Positions 54,201 to 62,915 are shown, numbered from the stretch's first letter. The stretch is DNA of 64,000 bases from CBDCWQ01 sp965223435 (GCA_965223435.1 CBDCWQ010000023.1:1488001-1552000), one strand, 5' to 3'. Numbers and translations: made by a program. Notes: a model not told the origin generated them from the letters alone.

Positions 54201-54515
54201 GAAGCACACAACATCAGCGACATTGCACTCCTACGTGTGGAGCAGTACTACCCCGCTTGTGAACAGGCTCTCGGCAGTGCTTTGGGAAAGTACCCGCATG
54301 ACACGCCCGTGGTTTGGGTGCAAGAAGAGCCCCGAAACATGGGCGCATGGTGGTTTTTGCGGTTGCGTCTCGGAGAGCGGGTGTTCGGACGAATGCCCCT
54401 GTCGGTGGTGGCGCGTCCCGAATCAGCCAGCCCGGCGACGGGTTCGCAGGCAGCGCACAAGAAGGAGCAAAAGGCGCTCATCGAAGAGGCCCTAGGAATC
54501 GAGAGGTTGAAATAG
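51231..54515 (+). CDS. sucA: 2-oxoglutarate dehydrogenase E1 with inserted cyclic-nucleotide-binding domain
   Basis: E1 decarboxylates 2-oxoglutarate with thiamine diphosphate and passes the succinyl group to SucB. Residues about 1-45 are the normal E1 N-terminal segment (FAEAMYASYLKDPGSVSDAW). Residues about 46-110 are a Pro/Ala linker. Residues about 110-236 form a complete cNMP-binding domain (FLRALSIFSGLP, GRDLYVVTEGAVEV, VGEMAVLDHQPRSAD) with the phosphate-binding Glu (~182) and Arg (~191) present. From SVDQLIRAYRVRGH onward the catalytic E1 is complete, including IGMAHRGRLNVL, GDAAFAGQG and the closing domain. At 1094 residues it is about 150 longer than E. coli SucA. The ATG at 51231 gives the normal N-terminus. 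sucB follows after 4 bases. Confidence 0.95.
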   Translation: MASSIGAHSLPFAEAMYASYLKDPGSVSDAWQAYFKTLGEPAPGNGAGPKRLGPTFRPPGYFAARHAAPAEGPSGPGPSRAPASVGQAPSAPKEVLRRSASGLEDFDPLPFLRALSIFSGLPEEVLQEVASIAEDVAPRAGDALVREGQIGRDLYVVTEGAVEVQRGGRILAELGVGEVVGEMAVLDHQPRSADVVAKKNTRLLAIHGERLLVLLETQPSLTRGVIQMLTRRLRETGSRQDSVDQLIRAYRVRGHLIADIDPVGPPKTNPELSPDHYGLKAGDLDSVFSSATIPGAEVMSLRAILAHLEDTYCRSIGVQFMHIDDLAIKGWLQERMESTKNTCELSQEEQLRILTKLTDAEILEQFIHKKFVGAKRFSLEGAESLIPLLDMAIEKAGVHGVDEVVIGMAHRGRLNVLANIIGKSPREIFREFDDSNPERSMGRGDVKYHLGYSSDRVTASGHRVHLSLCFNPSHLECVSPVVLGRVRAKQDRFRDVERRRGLGIIIHGDAAFAGQGVVPEMLNMSELHGYRVGGTLHIIVNNQIGFTTLPEEGRSTQYSTDVAKMLQIPIFHVNGEHPEAVAQAIRLATEFREKFRKDAVIDMLCYRRYGHNEGDEPAFTQPLLYERIRKRKSVREAYLENLYAMGGVTPEQAEKIAKERRKALEADLGAARANDYQAVDISSGEGVWRGFCGGRDSGDDSASTGVPQEELSRLLTQLTRLPEGFEPHRKLKRLLDGRAAMARGERPLDWAAAEALAFASLVVEGHPVRLSGQDSGRGTFSHRHAVLHDQKLDQIYTPLQHLSDGQASFEVRNSPLTETAVLGFEYGYSLDYPEALVLWEAQFGDFVNVAQVIIDQFLASGEDKWRRLSGLTLLLPHGFEGQGPEHSSARLERFLGAAAEDNIQVCNLTTPAQLFHALRRQVLRPLRKPLILMSPKSLLRHPKAVSTLDDLSNGRFSRVLPDDEVAFAPSRVQKVLLTSGKLYYELLAAREAHNISDIALLRVEQYYPACEQALGSALGKYPHDTPVVWVQEEPRNMGAWWFLRLRLGERVFGRMPLSVVARPESASPATGSQAAHKKEQKALIEEALGIERLK

Positions 54516-54519
54516 CGTT

Positions 54520-55710
54520 ATGACGATCGAACTCAAAGTGCCTACCGCAGGCGAGTCGATTACCGAAGTGACCATTGTGGAGTGGCTCAAAGAAGAGGGC
54601 GGTTGGGCTCTTCAGGACGAGACGGTGGCGGTGATTGAGACCGATAAAGCCAACGTGGAGTTGGTGGCACCGACCGAGGGGCGAATCACGCAAATTCTCA
54701 AGGCCGCGGGGGCGGTGGTACGGGTCGACGAGGTTATCGGATACATGGAAGCTGGCGCCGGAGAGGATGCCGCCCAGACGGTGCGGCCACGCTCCCATTC
54801 GGCTTCATCGTCCGAACCTCAAGCGTCCAAGGTGGTGGAGGTTCCAAAGCCGAGTCCGCCGGCGGCACTGGGCTTTCGTGCCTCGCCTTCCGTACGTCGG
54901 GCGTTGCGGGCGGGGGACATCGATCCCAAAGACCTCAAGCCTTCGGGGCCGGCCTTGGGCAAGGGACAAGACACCGAAGGGGCTGTTTTTCGGGCAGAGA
55001 CGCCTGCGTCTTTGGCAGAAGAAGTGGTTCCGATGACCCCCCTTCGCCGACGCATTGCAGGGCGCTTGGTGGAGGCCCAGCAAAATGCCGCCCTTCTGAC
55101 GACGTTCAATGAAGTCGATATGGGTGCGGTCATGTCACTTCGCCGGTCGTATCAAGAGGCCTTCGTGAAGAAGTATGGCGTGAAGTTGGGATTCATGTCC
55201 TTTTTCGTTCGGGCGACCGTCGAGGCGCTCAAGAGTATGCCGGCCCTCAATGCAGAGATTCGGGGAACGGATATCGTGTATCGCAACCACTACGACATCG
55301 GTGTGGCCGTCGGGGGAGGGCGGGGTTTGGTGGTCCCGGTGATTCGAAATGCGGAGCGACTTGGGTTCGCCGAGATTGAAGAGCGCATCGTTGATTTTGC
55401 TAAGCGTGCGAAGGCCAATAGCCTGAAGCTCGAGGAGCTTCAGGGGGGGACTTTCACCATCAGCAACGGCGGTGTTTATGGGTCCCTTCTGTCCACGCCC
55501 ATCGTCAACCCTCCCCAAAGCGGTATTCTCGGGATGCATGCCATCCAGGAGCGGCCGGTGGTCAAGGACGGGCAGGTTGTGGTGCGCAAGATGATGTACC
55601 TGGCCCTGACCTACGATCATCGGTTGGTGGATGGGCGAGAAGCGGTGGGCTTTTTGGTGCGCATCAAAGAAACCATAGAAAACCCTTCTCGCATCCTTTT
55701 GGAAGTATGA
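54520..55710 (+). CDS. sucB: dihydrolipoyllysine-residue succinyltransferase (E2 of 2-oxoglutarate dehydrogenase)
   Basis: E2 transfers the succinyl group to CoA using a lipoyl arm. The 396-residue product has one N-terminal lipoyl domain (IETDKANVELVAP; lipoyl Lys near residue 43) and a linker. A short peripheral-subunit-binding region follows (ASPSVRRALRAGDID, about residue 125) that lacks the usual glycine-rich end. The catalytic domain (about 170-396) has the active-site motif TYDHRLVDGREAV. It is 4 bases after sucA and overlaps the SDR gene by 4. No lpd (E3) gene is seen nearby. Confidence 0.95.
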   Translation: MTIELKVPTAGESITEVTIVEWLKEEGGWALQDETVAVIETDKANVELVAPTEGRITQILKAAGAVVRVDEVIGYMEAGAGEDAAQTVRPRSHSASSSEPQASKVVEVPKPSPPAALGFRASPSVRRALRAGDIDPKDLKPSGPALGKGQDTEGAVFRAETPASLAEEVVPMTPLRRRIAGRLVEAQQNAALLTTFNEVDMGAVMSLRRSYQEAFVKKYGVKLGFMSFFVRATVEALKSMPALNAEIRGTDIVYRNHYDIGVAVGGGRGLVVPVIRNAERLGFAEIEERIVDFAKRAKANSLKLEELQGGTFTISNGGVYGSLLSTPIVNPPQSGILGMHAIQERPVVKDGQVVVRKMMYLALTYDHRLVDGREAVGFLVRIKETIENPSRILLEV

Positions 55711-56423
55711 TGAAGGACAAGGTGGGCGTCGTTTGTGGGGCGACGGGGGGGATTGGTCAGGAAGTGGCCCAAACGCTGGCTTCGCGAGGGGCTTCCTTGG
55801 TCCTTCTCGGGCGGAGTGAGCCGAAACTGAAAGCGCGAAAGGCGGCCCTCGAAGGCCTGCGGCCTGGTTCGGTGCTCGGGTGCGCATCGGTCGATTTTGC
55901 CTCAGAAGCTTCGCTCGAGAAGGTGAGATGTTCGCTTCGAAAACTCGAGCGGGTGGACATCTTGGTGCACAGCGCGGGTTTTGTTTCACTTGGTTCTCTC
56001 GAGGATGCGCCGCTTGAAGATTTAGACCGGAACTATCAGGTGAACGTCAGAGGCCCCTTGGCGCTTACGCAGGCTGTTTTGCCCCAGCTTCGGCTCGCTC
56101 GAGGGCATGTGGTCTTCATCAATTCGGGTGCAGGGCTTCATGCTCGGGCTACGTGGGGCCACTATGCGGCCTCCAAGCACGCGCTGGTGGCCATTGCTTC
56201 GAGCCTCAGAGAGGAGACCCGCGCCAGCGGGATGCGGGTGACATCGGTCTTTCCGGGGCGAACGGCGACCCCCATGCAAAGGCGGGTGGCTGACCTCGAA
56301 GGCAAGGCCTATCGAGAAGAGGCGTTTGTCCGCCCCCAGGATGTGGCCCACATGGTCGGTGAACTCCTGGCCCTGCCACCGAGCGCCGAAGTCGTCGATC
56401 TTCAGGTGCGTCCAGGCCCCTAA
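55707..56423 (+). CDS. short-chain dehydrogenase/reductase
   Basis: The 238-residue product has the classic SDR layout: cofactor loop GATGGIGQEVA, NAG-equivalent HSAGF, catalytic Ser in FINSGAG and YAASK with Tyr and Lys. The substrate is unknown. It overlaps the sucB stop by 4 bases (ATGATG), so it is translated with sucAB, an unusual third partner. Confidence 0.9.
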   Translation: MMKDKVGVVCGATGGIGQEVAQTLASRGASLVLLGRSEPKLKARKAALEGLRPGSVLGCASVDFASEASLEKVRCSLRKLERVDILVHSAGFVSLGSLEDAPLEDLDRNYQVNVRGPLALTQAVLPQLRLARGHVVFINSGAGLHARATWGHYAASKHALVAIASSLREETRASGMRVTSVFPGRTATPMQRRVADLEGKAYREEAFVRPQDVAHMVGELLALPPSAEVVDLQVRPGP

Positions 56424-56576
56424 GGAGGCAGGGCCCTCGGGCGAGGGTGAACCCGGCCGCCACGTCCATCACTGCTTTGGGCTCGCTCCGGTTGCGCCTG
56501 GGAAAAAGCGCTCGAGGCATGGGGCCGCGTCTGCTACGAGAGATCCAACGAAACCCTACGGGAGAATGTTCACAAG

Positions 56577-58626
56577 ATGGCCACCACCCTTTCCGCGAAC
56601 CCCCTACTGGACCTGGCTTTTTCCATTCCTTTCGATCGGAATTGAAGCGGCCCACGTTGAACCGGCGGTGAAGCACCTCATGGGTGAAGCCCGCGCGGCG
56701 CTGAAGCGCATTGTCGACGTGCACGGCCCTCGCACCTACGACAACACCATGGCGCCCTTTGATGTGGCGACCGAACATTTGGATCGCGCGATGGAAGTTG
56801 TGGGACACCTCGAAACCGTTTGTTCGGCGCCCAAGATGCGGAACGCCTACAATAAGGTGGATCCGGAGGTCAGTGCATTTCACGCGTCGATTCCTCTGGA
56901 TGAAGATCTGTGGTCGGCGATTCGCGCCTACGCCGAGACCGAAGACGCTGCGGCGCTTTTTGGGGCCAAAAAACGTTTCTTGAAAAACGTGATGGACGAT
57001 TTCAGGCGGCATGGTGCCGAGCTCGATGCCGCGTCCAAAGAAAAACTCAAGGCCCTCAGCCGTGAATTGTCGGAGCTGACCAATCGCTTTGCCCAGAACC
57101 TTTTGGATGAGACCGCGGACTATCAGCTCATCATTGAAGACGAAACGCGGCTTTCAGGCCTTCCTGAGTTTGCGAAACGAGCGGCCAAAGAGAACGCAGA
57201 GGCCAAGGGCTGCCAAGGCTGGCGCTTTACGCTCCAGGCCCCCAGTTTGGTTCCTCTCATGACCTATCTCGATGATTCCACTATTCGTGAAGAGGTCTAT
57301 CGTGCGGCCTATCGGCGGGCAACGGGAGGCGCGCGCGCCAACCCGCCCCTCATCAAGCGCATTCTTGAGGTTAGGCAGGCGCAGGCCGCGCTCCTTGGAT
57401 ACCAAAACTTTGCGGATTTGGTTCTCGAAAACCGGATGGCCAAGCGCGGGGAGCGGGCGCGGTCTTTTGTGAAGGCGCTTCGAGAACGCAGTTTGGAAGC
57501 ATTTGAGCGTGAAAACGAAGCCCTTCTTCTGTTTCGGCGGAGTCTAGAGGGTGGCGACGCACCCGCGCTCATGCCCTGGGACCTTGCCTACTATGCGGAG
57601 AAGCAACGGAAGGCCCGGTACGACTTTGACGAAGAGATGCTTCGCCCCTATTTCCCCGTCGAAGGCGTGATGGCGGGGCTTTTTGAGATCGTGGGACGAC
57701 TTTACGGGGTCCAAGTGGAGTCCTGTGACCATTTGCCAAAGTGGCACCGAGATGTGCAGACCTTTGAGCTCAAAGACGCTTCGGGTACGCTGCTTGGTGC
57801 GTTTTACGCAGACCTCTTTCCTCGAGAAGAAAAACGGGGTGGCGCGTGGATGAATGCGTTTATCACGGGGGTCTATAGCGAGGATACCAAGACGCCGCAC
57901 TTGGGGCTGATTGCGGCCAACGTCACGCCACCGACTAAGGACGGCCCGGCTCTTTTGTCACACAACGAGGTTACGACCCTTTTCCATGAATTTGGTCATT
58001 TGATGCACCAGCTCCTCAGCAAGGTGGAGGTGATGAGTCTTGGGGGGACCAACGTGGCTTGGGACTTTGTGGAGCTGCCGTCTCAAATCATGGAGAACTG
58101 GTGCTGGGAGCGAGAGGCCCTAGATCTGTTTGCGCGCCATCACCAAAGCAAGGAGGCCCTGCCCGAGGCGCTGTACCAAAAGATGCTGCGCGCGCGCAAT
58201 TATCGAGAGGCCAATGCCATGATGCGGCAGCTGGGGTTTGCGGCGGTGGACCTTACGCTCCACACTGAGTTCCTTGGGGGGGAAGAGCGTGACCTCCTCA
58301 CATTTTCGCGTGAGGTGCTTCAGGCCTACGCCCCTGCAGAATACCCGCAAGACTACGCGTTTATTGCGGGCTTTGGGCATTTGTTTTCGGGGCCTGTGGG
58401 TTACGCCGCAGGTTACTATTCTTACAAATGGGCCGAGGTCCTGGATGCCGATGCGTTTACACGCTTCAAAGAAAATGGCGTTTTCGACCGCGCGACCGGA
58501 GAGGCTTTTCGGCGGCATATTCTTGAGCGCGGAGACAGCGAAGACGCCATGGAGCTCTACAAGGCCTTTATGGGACGAGAACCCTCGATGGACGCGCTGC
58601 TTGAGCGCTCTGGATTGATGCCGTAG
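56577..58626 (+). CDS. M3-family oligopeptidase, frame broken near the N-terminus by an apparent +1 insertion
   Basis: M3 peptidases degrade oligopeptides in the cytoplasm with a zinc site. The HEFGH motif (LFHEFGHLMHQ, about residue 465) and the downstream Glu region are present, with PrlC/OpdA-like length (about 680 residues). The natural start is the ATG at 56577 (MATTLSANPLLDLAFSIPFD), but that frame meets a TGA at 56643. Removing one G or A in the GGAA at 56638-56641 joins it to the long frame (SIPFDRIEAAHVEPA). The long frame has no good start of its own. It follows the SDR gene after 153 bases that show no gene. Confidence 0.9.
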
Positions 58627-58686
58627 CCCGTTCGCCTCACGGGGTGTGGGCGGGCCCGCCAGGGCAACAAAGAAGGGGGTGGACGA

Positions 58687-58992
58687 GTGAACGTTTCGGA
58701 GTCGCCAACAAACAGCAACAAGGCCTTGGATCGCTACTGGCGGCGCAACGTGGTGCTGATGAGTTTGTTGCTTTTGGTCTGGGCCGCGGCCGGACTCGGT
58801 GCGGGCGTTTTGTTTGCAGAAGAGCTCAACGCGTTTCGTTTGGGCGGTTTCCCGCTCGGATTTTGGTTCGCGCAGCAAGGCAGCATCTTGGTGTTTATCG
58901 TGTTGATTTTGGTCTACTGCGTGGGTGTGAATGGGCTCGATAGGCGTTTTACCGAGGGCGAAGGCACACGCGCTGGGGCCCCTCGACCATGA
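58687..58992 (+). CDS. DUF4212 small subunit of a sodium:solute symporter
   Basis: The 101-residue product has two membrane segments (about residues 22-42 and 63-82) and the family pattern YWRRN at the start and GFWFAQQGSI in the middle. These small proteins are encoded just before VC_2705-type sodium:solute symporters and are thought to be their partner subunit. It begins at GTG 58687 and overlaps the symporter start by 4 bases (ATGA). Confidence 0.9.
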   Translation: MNVSESPTNSNKALDRYWRRNVVLMSLLLLVWAAAGLGAGVLFAEELNAFRLGGFPLGFWFAQQGSILVFIVLILVYCVGVNGLDRRFTEGEGTRAGAPRP

Positions 58993-60917
58993 GCGTTCAG
59001 GGCTACACATATTGCTTTGTGGGTTTGTCCTTCAGCCTCTATTTGGCCATTGCCTGGTACAGCCGGGTTCGAGACACCAAAGGCTTTTACGTGGCGGGGC
59101 AGGGGGTTCCGGCCATCGCGAACGGAATGGCGACTGCCGCCGATTGGATGAGCGCGGCTTCGTTCATTTCCATGGCCGGATTGATTTCGATGATGGGCTA
59201 CGCGGGAGGCGTCTATCTCATGGGGTGGACCGGGGGGTATGTGCTGTTGGCGCTCCTTTTGGCGCCCTACCTCCGCAAGTTTGGCCATTTCACGGTGCCG
59301 GACTTCATTGGGGATCGGTACACCTCGACCACCGCGCGTCTGGTGGCCGTCATCTGTGCGATCTTTGTCAGTTTTACCTACGTTGCGGGTCAAATGCGCG
59401 GTGTTGGGGTGGTGTTCAGTCGCTTTTTGGAAGTGGATATCAATGTGGGCGTGGTGATCGGGATGGCGATTGTCTTTGTCTACGCGACCCTCGGAGGCAT
59501 GAAAGGCATTACCTACACCCAGGTCGCGCAGTACTGGGTGTTGATCACCGCGTTCTTGGTGCCTGCGATTGCCATCAGCATTCGTTTGACCGGTCAGCCC
59601 TTGCCGCAGGTTGGCATGGGCAGCGAGCTGGTGGGCGAGGTTGCGGGCGCTGGGATGGTGCTTCTCGACAAGCTGGACCAAATCCACGTGGACTTGGGTT
59701 TTAGTTCGTACACGGCAGCCTTTGTGGGCAAGTGGGACAAACTGAACGTGTTCTGCACCGCATTGGCATTGATGCTGGGTACGGCCGGGCTTCCCCATGT
59801 GATTGTGCGTTTTTATACGGTTCGCTCCGTCAGGGCCGCTCGGTGGAGCGCTTTTTGGGCGCTTTTGTTTATTGGGTTTTTGTATCTGACCGCGCCCGCG
59901 ACCGCCGCGTTTGCGCGATACTACATGATTCAAAGTATCCAGGGACGGACCGATGTGGTTCAAAAGGATGCCTCGATTTTGTCGGAGGCGGGTGCCCCCG
60001 AGGTCGGCAAGCGCGTTGTCGACAAGTCGGGCCGAGTGCTTCATTGGGCCAGTGGACCACAGGGCCCCTACCTTTCAGAGCTTCCTCCTTGGTTTCACAA
60101 CTGGCACAAAACAGGCCTCATTCTTTGGCTGGACGACGGGGATGGGAAGGTTCGGTACTCTGCGAGAGACGACAACGAGATTTTTCGAAGCGGCAAGCTG
60201 AGCAGCCAAGAGTTGACTGAGATTCGCACCGCCCACGCGAGGTGGCTGGGAAGCAGCGGTGGTTCGGGCGCCGACGGTCGCCGGGTGTTGCGCCAGGCGG
60301 GATTGAGCGGCCCCGATCGAGACATCATTGTTTTGGCCACGCCAGAGATGGCGGGGCTGGCGGCATGGATCATTGCGCTCATGGCTGCAGGGGGGCTGGC
60401 TGCCGCCCTTTCCACAGCCAGTGGCTTGCTTTTGGTGATCTCGTCGAGCGTGGCCCACGATCTGTACTATCGGGTCATCAATCCAGAGGCGACGGAGGCG
60501 AAGCGCCTATTGGTCGGGCGCGCAGTGATTGGGGTGGCGGTGGTCATCGCTGGTCTATTTGGTATCTACCCCCCTGGTTTTGTCAGTCAGGTGGTGGCCT
60601 TTGCTTTCGGTTTGGCCGCCGCCAGTTTTTTCCCGGCGATTGTGCTTGGTATTTTTTCGGTACGCATTGGGACGGTGCCCGCGGTCGCGGGCATGCTTGT
60701 GGGCATTCTTTTTACGGGTTCCTACATCATCGGCAACGTCTTCTTTGGGATGCCACGGTGGTGCTTTGGCATTGGGCCTCAGGGCATCGGTTCGGTGGGC
60801 ATGCTGCTCAATCTGGTCGTGGCGCTGATCCTGACCCCGTTGTCGGCGCCGCCGAGTGAAAAACCCGAAGAATGGTTCGAAGCATTCGCGCGCCAGAGGG
60901 CTTTGAAGAACGGGTAG
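58989..60917 (+). CDS. sodium:solute symporter, VC_2705 subfamily (ActP-like)
   Basis: The 642-residue inner-membrane transporter has about 13 predicted segments and SSS-family motifs (FYVAGQGVPAIANGMATAAD, AALSTASGLLLVISSSVAHDL). A periplasmic insert of about 130 residues (about 325-450, WFHNWHKTGLILWLDDG, DRDIIVLATPEMAGL) is typical of this subfamily. The likely substrates are short carboxylates such as acetate, but this is inferred from the family. It is coupled to the DUF4212 gene. A hairpin follows at 60924. Confidence 0.9.
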   Translation: MSVQGYTYCFVGLSFSLYLAIAWYSRVRDTKGFYVAGQGVPAIANGMATAADWMSAASFISMAGLISMMGYAGGVYLMGWTGGYVLLALLLAPYLRKFGHFTVPDFIGDRYTSTTARLVAVICAIFVSFTYVAGQMRGVGVVFSRFLEVDINVGVVIGMAIVFVYATLGGMKGITYTQVAQYWVLITAFLVPAIAISIRLTGQPLPQVGMGSELVGEVAGAGMVLLDKLDQIHVDLGFSSYTAAFVGKWDKLNVFCTALALMLGTAGLPHVIVRFYTVRSVRAARWSAFWALLFIGFLYLTAPATAAFARYYMIQSIQGRTDVVQKDASILSEAGAPEVGKRVVDKSGRVLHWASGPQGPYLSELPPWFHNWHKTGLILWLDDGDGKVRYSARDDNEIFRSGKLSSQELTEIRTAHARWLGSSGGSGADGRRVLRQAGLSGPDRDIIVLATPEMAGLAAWIIALMAAGGLAAALSTASGLLLVISSSVAHDLYYRVINPEATEAKRLLVGRAVIGVAVVIAGLFGIYPPGFVSQVVAFAFGLAAASFFPAIVLGIFSVRIGTVPAVAGMLVGILFTGSYIIGNVFFGMPRWCFGIGPQGIGSVGMLLNLVVALILTPLSAPPSEKPEEWFEAFARQRALKNG

Positions 60918-60923
60918 TCTGAC

Positions 60924-60944
60924 GGGGCCGAAGCGACCGGCCCC
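60924..60944. terminator. GC hairpin after the symporter gene
   Basis: GGGGCCG and CGGCCCC pair around a seven-base loop 6 bases after the symporter stop. No U-tract is present. It lies between convergent transcripts and could serve both. Confidence 0.4.
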
Positions 60945-60988
60945 GCAAGGCCGAATGAGCATGGACTGAAGCTGCGCGCGCAGGCCGC

Positions 60989-62186
60989 CTACGAGGGGAG
61001 AAAAGAAGCCAGCGGCGGGACTACACAGAAACGCACAAGTCCAGATCCAGGCACCATGCGGCATTGGACCCTGCGGTGCCGGCTCACGTACTTCCGTGTA
61101 CGCTCCACGGGCTCCTCGGGCCCGGCTTTGCCTAGCACCTGGCTTCGAACTTGTGCGTTCCTGTTTATTTGCCACTCGGTTTTGAGGCTGCGCCTATTGC
61201 CCGGTTTGTCGCTTGCGCCCGTCTTACTGGACCCCGATGGTTTCGGTGGCGGGGGCGGGGGGGCGCCTTTGGAGATGTTCAAAAGCTCAACGTCGAAGAC
61301 GAGCATGCCTTTGGGGGCGTTGGGGCGACCCTTGTACGCGAGGTCCTTCTGGGATCCAAAAGCGCGTTTTTTCTCCGATGCGCATGAGCTGCAGGCCTTC
61401 GGTCCATCCGGCGATGACGCGACCAAGCGGAAAGGTTGCGGGGCGGTTTCTTTGGACAGAACTGTCGAACATTTTTCCGTCGGTCGTCCATCCGGTGTAA
61501 TTGGACCGGTGACGACGCTTGTGGCTTCGGGATGCTTGGTGCCGCTGCCGGGCGGAGAGCACTTTGTAAGCGAGTCCTGACCTTGGTTTTTTTTTGCGTC
61601 TCTTTGGGGGGCGCTGCCGACATCCTCGGGCGCTTTGGGCGGGGCCACGATGGAGAGAAGCTCGACGTCAAACACCAGCATTCCGGCGGGGCGTCCAGGC
61701 ACGCCTTTGTAAGCGAGTGCTTCGGGTATCCAAAGACGGCGCTGCTCACCCACGGTCATCAGTTGCAGACCTTCGGTCCATCCGGCGATGACCGCCCGCA
61801 GCGGAAAACGGGCCGGCTGGCCGCGGGTCCTCGAGCTGTCGAACATTTTCCCGTCGGTGGTCCATCCGGTGTAGTGCACCTCCACGGTGTCACGGGCGCC
61901 CGGCTTGTCTTTCCCCGTCGCCGGGCTTCAGGACCTTCGAGGCCAACCCCGACGCGGTCTTTTCGGCGTCTTTGGGCGGCGCGGCCACGTCTGGTGGCGC
62001 GGGAACGGAGGGGGGGCCAGGGGGCTTTGCTTTTTCGGCCGCCGGCTTGTCGGTCGTGGGCTTGGAGGCCGCTGCTTTTGGCGCATCTTGCTTTTGGGCC
62101 TCGGGATCGGTCTTCTTTGCTTCGCAGGCCAGGTTTAGGGTCCATAGAAGCGCGATGGCCGAAGCCGATGATCGGTGCAGTTTCAT
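60989..62186 (-). pseudogene. lipoprotein with two tandem FKBP-type peptidyl-prolyl isomerase domains, broken by about seven apparent +1 insertions
   Basis: Read on the minus strand, the gene starts MKLHRSSASAIALLWTLNLAC (shown here as a lipobox ending NLAC), then an Ala/Lys/Pro linker. The frame then ends early. Two FKBP domains follow (VHYTGWTTDGKMFDSS, VIAGWTEGLQLM, FDVELLSI; and NYTGWTTDGKMFDSS, VIAGWTEGLQLM, FDVELLNI). They can be read only by dropping one base at each of 61913-61916, 61617-61618, 61581-61582, ~61551-61553, 61506-61507, 61503-61504 and 61345-61346. All are extra G or C bases in short runs. The 3' end is uncertain; 60989 is the stop of the main frame. If intact it would be a periplasmic or surface protein-folding lipoprotein. 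Confidence 0.75.
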
Positions 62187-62197
62187 GGGGCGGCACC

Positions 62198-62758
62198 CTA
62201 ACGGAACTTGGCCTTCCTGGATACCCTCATGTTCCGAGTATCCCCGAGATAGTGTTGGCCCGCGAGCCCGAATCCGAGCAGCAACAAGAGGAAAAGGGCG
62301 GTCCGCCCCAGGGCGAGGCGTCGCGGCCCTCGGACCCTGGGGAAGCCAATCCGGTGTATTTTTTCCGCGGCCATGTCGAAGAGCAAGATTCCATCGACCC
62401 GAAAGGCACAGGCGTATTCGAGGAGCTGCCTTCGGGTGCGGCGGCCGGTCGGATCGGGCGCCTGGCGTCCGGACTTCACTTCCGCGACATAGGTCTTCGC
62501 ACCCTTTTTGAGGAGGAGATCGGCCCGAAGCTCGATCTCAACTGTTTCCCCATCCACGGTCATGGTGGTCATTCCCCGTACTTGGTCGTCCAAAACCCGG
62601 TAGCCGGCGCGCACTGCGAGGCCAAGCGCTTGTTTTTCTGCACCTCGCGCCACCCTGAACATCCGTTGTAGTCGCCACTTTCGGAGTTGTTTGGACAGAA
62701 CGGCCGCAACCAACGCGGCAGCGACCACGCCGGCTGTGCCCACTGCCCAGGGTTCCAT
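62198..62758 (-). CDS. membrane protein with PD-(D/E)XK nuclease-like core
   Basis: The product of about 186 residues has an N-terminal membrane segment (about residues 5-24) and a soluble core. The core has a PD-(D/E)XK-like pattern: a conserved Glu and Asp (IELRADLLL), then AEVKSG and a downstream helix (RRQLLEYACAF), as in nuclease and Holliday-junction-type folds. A second membrane segment follows near the C-terminus (about 150-170, TALFLLLLLGFGLA). The ATG at 62758 is chosen because it begins the first membrane segment. The function is unknown; the soluble core is probably cytoplasmic. It lies just upstream of the FKBP gene, 11 bases apart, on the same strand. Confidence 0.7.
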   Translation of the reverse strand: MEPWAVGTAGVVAAALVAAVLSKQLRKWRLQRMFRVARGAEKQALGLAVRAGYRVLDDQVRGMTTMTVDGETVEIELRADLLLKKGAKTYVAEVKSGRQAPDPTGRRTRRQLLEYACAFRVDGILLFDMAAEKIHRIGFPRVRGPRRLALGRTALFLLLLLGFGLAGQHYLGDTRNMRVSRKAKFR

Positions 62759-62915
62759 GACCCTGAGGCTACGGTTTGGACCGCGGGAGTCAAGAATCGG
62801 ACACAGCGCGGGTTCGGTGACTGGCGCCCGCGCCCCAGCGGCGGTATGCAATGAACTATGGGATCACCCGGCTGGTCGTTGTGCCGATGCCATAACCGGT
62901 GGGACGGTGGTTTGT

